A stretch of 64,000 nucleotides of DNA, taken from positions 16,801 through 80,800 of the forward strand of contig DAGC01000012.1 in the NCBI GenBank assembly GCA_002495625.1, read 5' to 3'. The position numbers and the translations under genes were made by a program. A model generated the notes under the pieces. The model searched no databases. It saw only the letters and a list, made by a program, of their open reading frames with translations, and was not told where the DNA came from. Source of the DNA: Methanobacterium sp. UBA375. Its GTDB lineage: Archaea; Methanobacteriota; Methanobacteria; Methanobacteriales; Methanobacteriaceae. Of this stretch, positions 1 through 7,685 are shown in pieces. Every line of letters begins with the position of its first letter. Position 1 is the first letter of the stretch.

Positions 1-14
1 AAAAAAGAGATAAA

Positions 15-124
<110 letters not shown>

Positions 125-326
125 GTGGCTTATATGACATCAGATTTTATCTAACTTAAAGTTTTCTATGGGGCTTTTAGAAGATTTTCATCTTATAATA
201 TATAATTCTTCAGACTATTTTATACCCTACTGGATAATTAAAAATTTATCCTAAAAGGATCACTATCTTAAAAAGGAACCCTATAAGATCAAGGGGATTT
301 AAGGAAAACATCACGCAGGTGATTGA

Positions 327-1166
327 ATGGTCGATAAAGACGAACACGTAATCGAAGCACTGGGAAAAACCAGGGTGGTAATAAAAAATGGGAAAGTAGT
401 GGAAGTTGGCAAGCCGAAGATAGAATACTGTCCCATATTTGACAAATACAGGGGAATTAAGAAGCTCACACCGGAACATGTCAGAGAAAATATCGAATTT
501 AGAATAAAAGACTTCGGGATGTGCACCGGCGATAGGACCCTGCGGATGAGGGATTTCCTCTCCTTCGGAGTTTCAGAGACATTAAACACCCTGGCCGAGG
601 AAGGACTGATCGATGCCGCGGTCACGGTCTGTGAAGGATGTGGAACGGTGATCCTAACAGAATCAGAACTCATCCAGGGCATAGGTGGTAGAGTATCCGG
701 TCTTCTCAGTACCACCCCACTAAAAGAAGTTATAAAAGTTATAGGCAAAGAAAACGTCCTTGATCCTGAAACTACCAGGATCAGCCAAGTTGATGGGGTT
801 CTAAAGGCCATAGGCATGGGTTATAAAAAAATAGCAGTCACCGTGGTATCCGCCGATGATACTATAAAACTCAGGGAAGTGGAAAGCCAGCACCCGGAAG
901 TTAAGATCTACATATTCGTAGCCCACGCCACGGAAGTATCCAAAGAAGATGCCGAGGTTATCTTGGATCATGCCGATGTAGTGACCGGTTGCGCATCCCG
1001 GTACATCCGGGACATAGGTACAGAGAGAGGGTTTTTCCGCGCTGGAGATAGCATACCCATATTCGGGATTACTGAGGATGGTAAAAAATTCCTAGAGATA
1101 AGGATAGAAAAAATAGGTGGGCTGAAGGAAAAAAAGGATGCCCAAATCCCCAAACCATTGATTTAA
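327..1166 (+). CDS. Putative methanogenesis marker protein 8 (DUF2099)
   Basis: This 279-residue protein matches my recollection of the DUF2099/methanogenesis marker 8 family, which occurs only in methanogens and has no assigned reaction. Conserved-looking cysteines are visible at C35, C66 (FGMCTGDR), C102 and C105 (VCEGCGTVIL), with another in the motif TGCASRYIRD near the C-terminus. This suggests metal or Fe-S binding, but that is inference. The ATG start is supported by a clean AGGTGA SD four bases upstream. It is transcribed alone: a minus-strand gene converges on it and a tRNA diverges from it. No membrane segment or signal peptide is seen, so it is probably cytoplasmic. Confidence 0.85.
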   Translation: MVDKDEHVIEALGKTRVVIKNGKVVEVGKPKIEYCPIFDKYRGIKKLTPEHVRENIEFRIKDFGMCTGDRTLRMRDFLSFGVSETLNTLAEEGLIDAAVTVCEGCGTVILTESELIQGIGGRVSGLLSTTPLKEVIKVIGKENVLDPETTRISQVDGVLKAIGMGYKKIAVTVVSADDTIKLREVESQHPEVKIYIFVAHATEVSKEDAEVILDHADVVTGCASRYIRDIGTERGFFRAGDSIPIFGITEDGKKFLEIRIEKIGGLKEKKDAQIPKPLI

Positions 1167-1210
1167 TGGTTCAATTGATTTTTATGGTTCAAATAGTGGA
1201 ACAAATCTAT

Positions 1211-1618
1211 CTAGGGACCGATTAACTCGGCAATTGCACGTATAACAGAGCTTTGGGTTACCAGTCCAATTAACTTTCCATTTTTGGTTACAGGAATTCT
1301 TTGATAACCTTCATCAACCATAATTTTGATGATTTCCAGTAAAGACGTGTCTGGTTCAGCTGTTCTAAGGTTTTTACTCATTAATTCTTCAACTTTAAGC
1401 CCCACTGCCTCCCCACCAGCAAGTAAGATATCCCTATGGGTTATAATACCCACCAATTTCCCATCGTCCACTACTGGGAGTCCACCAACGTTACTGCGCA
1501 TCATCTTAAGTTTGGCAGCAGCGATGAGGTCGGTTGGTGAGATGGTCTGCACCGTTTCGATCATCACATTCTTTGCTTTTAGATCATCTCTCATGGATTT
1601 ATTTTTATAGCTACTCAA
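1211..1618 (-). CDS. Two-CBS-domain protein
   Basis: A 135-residue stand-alone CBS pair. The first CBS motif covers roughly residues 15-70 (TISPTDLIAAAKLKMMRSN, then GGLPVVDDGKLVGIITHRDIL) and the second residues 75-133 (EPDTSLLEIIKIMVDEGY, then IPVTKNGKLIGLVTQSSVI). Such Bateman modules bind adenosyl ligands such as AMP, ATP or SAM and act as energy or metabolite sensors; no effector domain is fused here, so the partner is unknown. The start given is TTG. An internal ATG eight codons later (at 1594) would begin the protein at MRDDLKAKNVM and is a reasonable alternative, since neither has a good SD. It is a single-gene unit convergent with the marker 8 gene. Confidence 0.85.
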   Translation of the reverse strand: MSSYKNKSMRDDLKAKNVMIETVQTISPTDLIAAAKLKMMRSNVGGLPVVDDGKLVGIITHRDILLAGGEAVGLKVEELMSKNLRTAEPDTSLLEIIKIMVDEGYQRIPVTKNGKLIGLVTQSSVIRAIAELIGP

Positions 1619-1804
1619 ATAAAAGGGTAATTGTTCTCTGTAACCGAATAAAAAGGGCTTTATTTTCTTTTAGAAGTATTTTATGGACAATTAATAAGTA
1701 AAAATCTGGTTTAAAGGCTTAAATTTAAGAAAACTTAATATTTAAGTAGAATCATGTCCATAAATCATATAAGAATTCAGTAAAAATTTGTTGGTGTAAA
1801 ATAG

Positions 1805-1847
1805 TTTATAAAAAACAACTTTCTTTATGGGAAAAATTTAGAGGGGG
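1805..1847 (+). promoter_or_regulatory. TATA box and SD of the gamma-alpha oxidoreductase gene
   Basis: TTTATAAA at 1805-1812 is a good archaeal TATA box. Transcription would start near 1832, about 25 bases before the inferred ATT start at 1856. GAGGGGG at 1841-1847 is a strong SD eight bases before that ATT. No ATG, GTG or TTG lies in frame between this SD and position 1925, which makes this SD decisive for the start call. Confidence 0.6.
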
Positions 1848-1855
1848 ATTTTAAA

Positions 1856-3574
1856 ATTTCTAGTCCATCTAAAGAGGATTTATCTGTAGCTATATGTGGA
1901 GAAGCAGGTCAGGGCATACAAACGGTGGAAATGATACTGGTAAGGGCCATTAAACTGGCTGGCTATTATGTATTTTCTTCAAAAGAATATATGTCCCGGG
2001 TAAGAGGAGGATTAAACTCTACAGAGATACGTATTTCGTCTAAAAGAGTCACCGCATATGTGGACCGCATCGATATTCTCCTGGCCATAAATGAAGGGGC
2101 CATAGGACATTTAGGTAGAAGGATAACAAAGGACACCCAGATAATAGGTGATGAAGACCAGTTAAAGTCAGTAACTGGAGAATATAACGTCCTGAAAATT
2201 CCAGTTTTGAAGAGTGCAGAGGAACTGGGAGGCATAATCTTTGCCAATGTGATAGCTGCCGGAGTCATTTCCTGCATGCTCAACATCCCACCAGCGGTGT
2301 TCGACCAGATAATCATTAACATGTTCGCCCGTAAAGGGGAAAAAATCGTAGAAAAGGATCTCCAGGCCGGAAGGAAGGGATACCAGCTGGGGGAAGAATT
2401 GATGGGATCAAAGGATTTCAAGTTCGAGATAGAAAAGGATCCGTCAGTTAAAGATGAACTGCTTTTAAGTGGAACAGAAGCAGTAGGTTTGGGTTGTTTG
2501 GCAGGTAACTGCAAATTCATGGCATCCTATCCCATGACCCCTTCAACACCACTGCAGATATTCATAGCCGAGAATGGAAAGGATTTTGATGTCATTTTTG
2601 AACAGGCAGAAGATGAAATAGCCGCCATAAACATGTCCATCGGGGCTTTCTACGCCGGGGCCCGGGCCATGATCGCCACTTCCGGAAGTGGATTCGCCCT
2701 TATGGAGGAGGCTGTAGGATTATCTGGAATGACAGAAACACCCGTGGTAATATACGTCGGCCAGAGGCCAGGACCAGCGGTGGGGCTTCCCACCAGGACA
2801 GCACAGGAAGACCTGAACTTAACACTGTACTCCGGGCCGGGAGAGTTCGTCAGGGTAATCTTCGCTCCAGGAAATTTCAAAGACGCATTTGAACTCTCAC
2901 ACAGGGCGTTTAACCTGGCAGATAAATACCAGATACCGGTTTTCATCCTCTCAGATCAGTACTTCGCTGAATGCAACTATAACCACCCGTCCTTTGATTT
3001 AAGTAACCTGGTGGTTGAAGAACATATCGTTGAGACAACTAAGGATTACAGGAGATACGAACTAACACCTGATGGTATCTCCCCCCGGGGAATTCCGGGA
3101 TATGGAGATGGACTGGTGGCCATCGATGCTGATGAACACGATGAAGAGGGCCACATCACTGAAAACCTGGAAATTAGAGCCAGGATGGTTGATAAACGAT
3201 ACACTAAAAAGATGAAGCTGATCAAGAAGGATATTATTCCTCCCGAACTCATTGGTAGTGATGATTATGAAATCCTGGCGGTAGGCTGGGGATCTACCTA
3301 CGGAACTATAAAAGAAGCGCTGAATCATTTGGGTTTGGAAGAAATCTCCTTTTTACACTTCAAACAGGTGTATCCACTGCATCCTGATACAGTAAATTAT
3401 CTGGATACGGCTGATAAAACAGTTATATTCGAAAATAATGCTTCTGCACAGTTTGCTAATCTGATTAGAATGGAAACCGGCTTTGAAATCGATGAAAAAA
3501 TCTTAAAGTATAATGGAATGCCATTTTCCGTTGAAGAAGTTACAGAAACCTTAAAAAGTATCAGGGGGTTATAA
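1856..3574 (+). CDS. 2-oxoacid:ferredoxin oxidoreductase, fused gamma-alpha subunit (ATT start inferred)
   Basis: A 572-residue catalytic chain of a pyruvate/2-oxoglutarate-type ferredoxin oxidoreductase, which oxidatively decarboxylates a 2-oxoacid to an acyl-CoA, or runs the reverse. The N-terminal gamma domain (residues 1-190) holds AICGEAGQGIQTVE and SRVRGGLNSTEIRIS. The alpha domain (about 200-560) holds GTEAVGLGCLAGNCKF, ASYPMTPSTPLQIF and FEQAEDEIAAINMSIGA. The first ordinary start codon, GTG 1925, would cut off the conserved GEAGQGIQ motif, so translation must begin upstream; ATT 1856 sits eight bases after GAGGGGG. The beta gene follows after two bases. No ferredoxin-like delta subunit is present, as in the two-subunit bacterial-type enzymes. 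The substrate cannot be told from sequence. Confidence 0.85.
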   Translation: MSSPSKEDLSVAICGEAGQGIQTVEMILVRAIKLAGYYVFSSKEYMSRVRGGLNSTEIRISSKRVTAYVDRIDILLAINEGAIGHLGRRITKDTQIIGDEDQLKSVTGEYNVLKIPVLKSAEELGGIIFANVIAAGVISCMLNIPPAVFDQIIINMFARKGEKIVEKDLQAGRKGYQLGEELMGSKDFKFEIEKDPSVKDELLLSGTEAVGLGCLAGNCKFMASYPMTPSTPLQIFIAENGKDFDVIFEQAEDEIAAINMSIGAFYAGARAMIATSGSGFALMEEAVGLSGMTETPVVIYVGQRPGPAVGLPTRTAQEDLNLTLYSGPGEFVRVIFAPGNFKDAFELSHRAFNLADKYQIPVFILSDQYFAECNYNHPSFDLSNLVVEEHIVETTKDYRRYELTPDGISPRGIPGYGDGLVAIDADEHDEEGHITENLEIRARMVDKRYTKKMKLIKKDIIPPELIGSDDYEILAVGWGSTYGTIKEALNHLGLEEISFLHFKQVYPLHPDTVNYLDTADKTVIFENNASAQFANLIRMETGFEIDEKILKYNGMPFSVEEVTETLKSIRGL

Positions 3575-3576
3575 AA

Positions 3577-4437
3577 ATGGATGCGAAGGACTTCAACATG
3601 GATGATGCCGATGTGGCCTGGTGCCCAGGGTGCGGTGACTTTTTCATTCTACAAACACTTAAAGAAACCCTGGCAGAACTGGAAATAAAGCCAGAAAACC
3701 TGGTTTTAGTAAGTGGAATTGGACAGGCCGGGAAACTCCCCCACTACATTAAATGTAACGTATTCAACAGTTTGCACGGTAGATCACTACCTCCCGCAGT
3801 TGCCATTAAGGCAGTAAACCCGGAACTTACGGTGATAGATATAAGCGGTGATGGCTGTATGTATGGGGAAGGAGGCAACCATCTCATACATAACATCCGC
3901 CGAAACCCGGACATAACCAACATAGTCCATAACAACATGGTCTACGGACTGACCAAGGGACAGGCATCCCCCACAAGCAGAACAGAATTTAAGACCAATT
4001 TACAGGTTGAAGGAGTATTCTTAGAGCCGTTCAACCCAATAGCAGTAGCAATTGCCCTTAAAGCATCCTTCGTAGCCAGGGCTTACTGTGGAGACGTGGA
4101 AGAAACCAAAGACATCCTGAAAAAAGCCATAAAACATAAAGGCTATGCCCTGGTTGATATATTCCAACCATGCGTCACCTTCAACAAGGTGAACACTTAC
4201 CAGTGGTTTAAAGAAAACACCTACTACTTGGAAGACTCCCACGACCCATATGATATGGAACAGGCCTTTAAAAGATCCGTGGAGACCGATAAATTTCCCC
4301 TGGGAATATTCTATATGAACCCGGATAAAAGAACCTTCGAAGAAAACTTAGAAGTCTACCAGGAGGATAAAACACCTGTATATAAACGTAAAGCAGATAT
4401 GGATAAATTGGAAAGATTGATAGCATCCAAAAGGTGA
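3577..4437 (+). CDS. 2-oxoacid:ferredoxin oxidoreductase, beta subunit
   Basis: A 286-residue thiamine-diphosphate-binding beta chain and partner of the preceding gamma-alpha chain. WCPGCG (C16, C19) begins the usual beta-chain cysteine set for the [4Fe-4S] cluster. ISGDGCMYGEGGNHLIH at about 89-105, followed by HNN at 118-120 and MVYGLTKGQASPTS, is the metal/ThDP-binding loop and the typical substrate-side motif of the family. The gene begins two bases after the gamma-alpha stop with SD-like AGGGGG upstream, so the two are one transcript. The absence of a delta (2x[4Fe-4S]) gene distinguishes this set from the two other oxidoreductases in the window. Confidence 0.9.
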   Translation: MDAKDFNMDDADVAWCPGCGDFFILQTLKETLAELEIKPENLVLVSGIGQAGKLPHYIKCNVFNSLHGRSLPPAVAIKAVNPELTVIDISGDGCMYGEGGNHLIHNIRRNPDITNIVHNNMVYGLTKGQASPTSRTEFKTNLQVEGVFLEPFNPIAVAIALKASFVARAYCGDVEETKDILKKAIKHKGYALVDIFQPCVTFNKVNTYQWFKENTYYLEDSHDPYDMEQAFKRSVETDKFPLGIFYMNPDKRTFEENLEVYQEDKTPVYKRKADMDKLERLIASKR

Positions 4438-4447
4438 ACATAAAACC

Positions 4448-4786
4448 ATGGAAACACAAGAAATAGAGATAACTGAAGAAGACGTCATAGGATTGATGGA
4501 TCAGTTCACCAAGGTCCCGCCCTTCCTTTTGAAGATGGTTGTATCCGGCAATTCAAACGTGGTGAATTCTTTCCGGGGCCAGATAGAAGATTACAAAGAT
4601 ACTTTATCCCCTGAGGAAATGGCTAAAATCAAGAAAGTCCTGGAGATGCCTGTAGATGATCTGCAGGAAATTTTAAAGAGGGCGTATCTGGAAACTAAAC
4701 AGGAACAGTTGAAGATACTGGCAAACCCCAAAGCACAACCATTCATCCGAAAGAACCTGGATGAACTGAGGAAGATATTGTTTTGA
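4448..4786 (+). CDS. Small conserved-looking protein in the gamma-alpha/beta oxidoreductase operon
   Basis: I do not recognise this 112-residue protein. It is acidic and mostly helical by eye, with no cysteines, no membrane segment and no signal peptide. The sequence has an N-terminal acidic stretch (EIEITEEDVIGLMDQF), a central region with FLLKMVVSGNSNVVNSFRG, and C-terminal leucine-rich helices ending NLDELRKILF. It starts ten bases after the beta-subunit stop, and AGGTGAAC at the end of that gene acts as its SD, so it is translated from the same mRNA. An assembly or regulatory role with the oxidoreductase is suggested only by this context. Confidence 0.75.
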   Translation: METQEIEITEEDVIGLMDQFTKVPPFLLKMVVSGNSNVVNSFRGQIEDYKDTLSPEEMAKIKKVLEMPVDDLQEILKRAYLETKQEQLKILANPKAQPFIRKNLDELRKILF

Positions 4787-5186
4787 TCAGTATTTCCACA
4801 GATATTTCCTATACAATATTGAAAAAATGAATAATGCAAAAAAGACGAATATGAAGGTCACGTACGGGCTGGGAGAAAAACGCCCAAAAAAGCGTAGAAT
4901 GTAAGTCCATATAACCAAATTTTGATTGATAGAACTATAATCACCACGAAAATAGCAATTAATAAATTCAATAGGAGGGGAAAGAATGGTTTTTCTTGTT
5001 GGATTGGGATTTATCCCTGTTTTTAGATGCAATGGAAGTGATGGAGGGTAATTTATCCCTTTTACCTGTAAGATTTTCTTTATATGTTAATTCCCCACCG
5101 CACTGACATTCTGTGAAGTCTTCCGGCTGCTCTCCTGGCTGGAGTTCGTAGTATCCTCCGCATTTTTTACATATGAGGTAACCCAT
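4787..5186 (-). pseudogene. Zinc-ribbon membrane protein, apparently frameshifted
   Basis: The first 72 codons (5186 down to 4968) encode a zinc ribbon, LICKKCGGYYELQPGEQPED then CQCGGELTY, and then stop at TGA. Just past it, another frame continues with a clear membrane helix (NLLIAIFVVIIVLSIKIWLY, about 4978-4862), and the third frame then gives a second helix (YVTFIFVFFALFIFSILYRKY) ending at 4787. Zinc ribbon plus membrane helices is a plausible intact architecture, so I infer one gene broken by two frameshifts. The alternative is a genuine 72-residue soluble zinc-ribbon protein with chance hydrophobic reading downstream. It converges on the 112-residue gene, whose stop it abuts. Confidence 0.5.
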
Positions 5187-5312
5187 GGTTATTCACCAAT
5201 TATTTTGCGTTGGTGTTAATGTATACTATCATGACTAAGATATTTAATTAAGTTACAGATAAAAGTATATTCATTGAATATTCATTTTCCACATTTTTAT
5301 GAGGTATAAAAA

Positions 5313-6593
5313 TTGACACAACTAGAACAGGCGCGTAAGGGTCAGATCACTCCGGAAATGGAGAAAGTAACGGAAAACGAAGGCATCGAGATCCAGAAAC
5401 TGGTGAGGAGAATTTCCAAGGGCCTCATAGTCATCCCTAAAAATATCAACGGGAAAACCAGCCCTCTAGGGATAGGAAAGGGCTTAAGGACCAAGGTAAA
5501 CGCTAATGTAGGTTCCTCATCAGAACTGGAGGATGTCTCCTGGGAAGTGGAAAAGGCCAGAATCGCAGTCAAATTCGGTTCAGATACTCTGATGGATTTA
5601 TCAACAGGCCCCCAGTTTAAAAAGGTTAGAAAGGCCATAATGAAGGAAATCACAGTCCCCATAGGCACCGTACCCATCTATGAAGCAGCAATAGGAGCAC
5701 TCCAATCTAAGGGCGCTATCGTAAATATGGATGAAGATGATATGTTCCAGGCCATTATAAATCAGGCTAAGGAAGGTGTTGATTTTGTAACCGTCCACTG
5801 CGGAGTAACCCGGGACACCGTGGAGAAGGTTAAAGAGTCTGACAGGATTATGGGCATCGTCAGCAGGGGAGGGGCTTTCACCGCGGCCTGGATACTTAAA
5901 AACCAGGAAGAAAATCCTTTATACAAAAATTATGATTATCTACTGGAAATTGCCCGAGAATACGATGTTACGTTAAGTTTAGGAGATGGTCTCAGACCAG
6001 GATGCACCCATGACTCTACAGATATTCCCCAGTTAAGTGAACTCAGCATCCTGGGTAAACTGGTTGAAAGAGCCAGAGAAAAGGGTGTTCAGGTCATGGT
6101 TGAAGGCCCGGGGCATGTTCCTTTACACCAGATTGAAAAAAACATTCAGATTCAAAAGAAAGTCTGCAAGGGAGCTCCTTTTTATGTTCTGGGGCCACTG
6201 GTAACCGATATTGCACCGGGGTATGATCATATCACATCAGCTATCGGCGGGGCCCTAGCAGCAGGCGCAGGCGCGGATTATCTCTGTTACGTTACACCGG
6301 CTGAACATCTCTCCATACCCGACGAAGAAGATGTTAAAGAAGGAGTCATCGCATCCAGAATAGCGGCACAGGCAGCGGATATTTCAAAAGGCATTGGAAG
6401 TGCTTGGTATGCTGAAAATAAAATGGCTCACGCGCGTAAGGCATTTAACTGGGATTTACAATTCGATCTGGCCTTAGATCATGAAAAACCTAGAAGATAC
6501 CGGGAGAGAAGACCCAGCCCAAAAGAAGACATGTGCACCATGTGTGGAGAGTTCTGTGCTATTAAACTGGTTAGGGATAATATCAAAAAATAA
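5313..6593 (+). CDS. thiC: Phosphomethylpyrimidine synthase ThiC
   Basis: A 426-residue radical-SAM enzyme that rearranges aminoimidazole ribotide to HMP phosphate in thiamine biosynthesis. Recognisable family segments are GRMPIG-like GTVPIYEA, DFVTVHCGVTR, MGIVSRGGAF, LSLGDGLRPGC, MVEGPGHVP, LGPLVTDIAPGYDHITSAIGG and YVTPAEHL. The C-terminal cluster motif is C408-x2-C411-x3-C415 (MCTMCGEFC), one residue shorter than the CX2CX4C typical of bacteria. The start is TTG with GAGGT seven bases upstream. It stands alone, with 126 bases of AT-rich leader; I see no THI-box riboswitch. The product supplies the cofactor used by the three oxidoreductases in the window. Confidence 0.95.
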   Translation: MTQLEQARKGQITPEMEKVTENEGIEIQKLVRRISKGLIVIPKNINGKTSPLGIGKGLRTKVNANVGSSSELEDVSWEVEKARIAVKFGSDTLMDLSTGPQFKKVRKAIMKEITVPIGTVPIYEAAIGALQSKGAIVNMDEDDMFQAIINQAKEGVDFVTVHCGVTRDTVEKVKESDRIMGIVSRGGAFTAAWILKNQEENPLYKNYDYLLEIAREYDVTLSLGDGLRPGCTHDSTDIPQLSELSILGKLVERAREKGVQVMVEGPGHVPLHQIEKNIQIQKKVCKGAPFYVLGPLVTDIAPGYDHITSAIGGALAAGAGADYLCYVTPAEHLSIPDEEDVKEGVIASRIAAQAADISKGIGSAWYAENKMAHARKAFNWDLQFDLALDHEKPRRYRERRPSPKEDMCTMCGEFCAIKLVRDNIKK

Positions 6594-6789
6594 TATCATA
6601 GGCTTTAACTGGTTTTTCATTCACCGTCCTTTTTCTGCACTTTTAAAATGAGTAATTCCCTGAAAATTATTAATAAAAGGATTTACATATACTAGAGTGA
6701 AAAATTTTTAAAGAAAAAAAATTAACCCACAAAATTCTGTTAAAAAAAAATTAAGGGTTTATTTAAAAAATTAAGGGAGGTATATTTCC

Positions 6790-7068
6790 ATGCCAATGGA
6801 ACATGTAGATGGTGAAGATAAGGGTAAAATAGTTCTTTTTGCTTTAAGCACCTGTCAATGGTGCAGGAAGACCAGATTACTCCTGGAAGAGTTGGAAGTG
6901 GACTTCAGTTATATCTACGTCGATCTTTTAGAGGGTGAAGAACGCAGTGAAATTATTGAAGAGGTTAAAAAGTATAATCCCCAGTTGTCCTTCCCTACTC
7001 TGGTACTGGACGATGGAGAAGTCATCGTAGGATTCAATGAGGAAGGAATCAGGGAGGCACTGGCATGA
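6790..7068 (+). CDS. Glutaredoxin/NrdH-like redoxin
   Basis: A 92-residue thioredoxin-fold protein with active site C22-Q-W-C25 (LSTCQWCRKTRLLLEEL), a beta-alpha segment SYIYVDLLEG, the cis-proline region SFPTLVLDDGE and GFNEE near the end. It is a dithiol redoxin of the glutaredoxin/NrdH group. The gene has GGGAGG about ten bases before ATG and overlaps the next gene by four bases (ATGA), so the two are co-translated. The neighbour is a ferredoxin:disulfide reductase-type protein, so this redoxin is probably its electron acceptor, passing electrons to ribonucleotide reductase or other disulfide targets. The partner assignment is inference from operon structure. Confidence 0.9.
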   Translation: MPMEHVDGEDKGKIVLFALSTCQWCRKTRLLLEELEVDFSYIYVDLLEGEERSEIIEEVKKYNPQLSFPTLVLDDGEVIVGFNEEGIREALA

Positions 7069-7580
7069 GCCAGGCGGATGATGCCCGGGTCGATGAATTC
7101 TATGAGAGATTAAAAGAACAGGTGGAGGAGGTGGGTTATCATCTCAATTCGGATGTGGAATTCACCAAAGCCCTCCTTAAATCTATACTGGTAAATGAAG
7201 ACCGTTACGGCTATGGAGCTTGTCCCTGTAGACTGGCTTCTGGAATTAAAGATGAGGACTTGGATATCATATGTCCCTGCTACTACCGTGACCCTGATCT
7301 GGAAGAGTACGATGCCTGTTACTGCGGTTTATATGTCTCAGGTGACATACTAAGTGGTGAAAAGCAGTTAACAGCCATACCAGAGAGAAGACCGGCACCC
7401 GATGAGCGAATTGTTCGCGGTGAGGATGAAACAGGAACTCTTGGCCTGGAAAGTATTTCTAATCTTCCCCTTCCTGTCTGGAGATGTGGTGTCTGCGGTT
7501 ATCTATGCGCCCGGGAAGGCCCGCCTGAAATTTGTCCCATTTGTAAGGTTGGTAAGGAAAGATTTGAAAGGTTTATATAG
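7065..7580 (+). CDS. Ferredoxin:disulfide reductase (FTR catalytic domain plus rubredoxin domain)
   Basis: A 171-residue two-domain protein. Residues 10-95 resemble the catalytic subunit of ferredoxin:thioredoxin reductase, with CPC at 53-55, CPC at 70-72 and CYC at 85-87, which bind a [4Fe-4S] cluster beside a redox disulfide. Residues 138-170 are a rubredoxin-like knuckle pair, C141-x2-C144 and C157-x2-C160. The same fusion is known in Methanosarcina as FDR, which reduces disulfide redoxins with electrons from ferredoxin without a separate variable subunit. The ATG overlaps the stop of the redoxin gene. CPC-to-CPC and CPC-to-CYC spacings (14 and 12) differ from plant FTR (16 and 8). Confidence 0.9.
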   Translation: MSQADDARVDEFYERLKEQVEEVGYHLNSDVEFTKALLKSILVNEDRYGYGACPCRLASGIKDEDLDIICPCYYRDPDLEEYDACYCGLYVSGDILSGEKQLTAIPERRPAPDERIVRGEDETGTLGLESISNLPLPVWRCGVCGYLCAREGPPEICPICKVGKERFERFI

Positions 7581-7685
7581 AAATCTTTAGTTTAATTCTA
7601 TTTTTTAAATACAGGGATTTTTTAAATACAGGGAAATACCAATATTAATTTGATTACGTTTATCCAGAGGTTTTGGAGAATAGTG

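Noticed and set aside
311..817. Minus-strand open frame of 168 codons opposite marker 8
   Set aside because: Ser/Pro/Thr-rich shadow of the marker 8 gene; no plausible SD or domain.
4970..5040. GGAGGGG followed by ATG on the plus strand at about 4986
   Set aside because: The frame closes after 17 codons and lies antisense to the zinc-ribbon gene; probably chance.
5190..5312. Thiamine riboswitch upstream of thiC
   Set aside because: The leader is short and AT-rich and lacks the CUGAGA and other conserved elements of the THI box.
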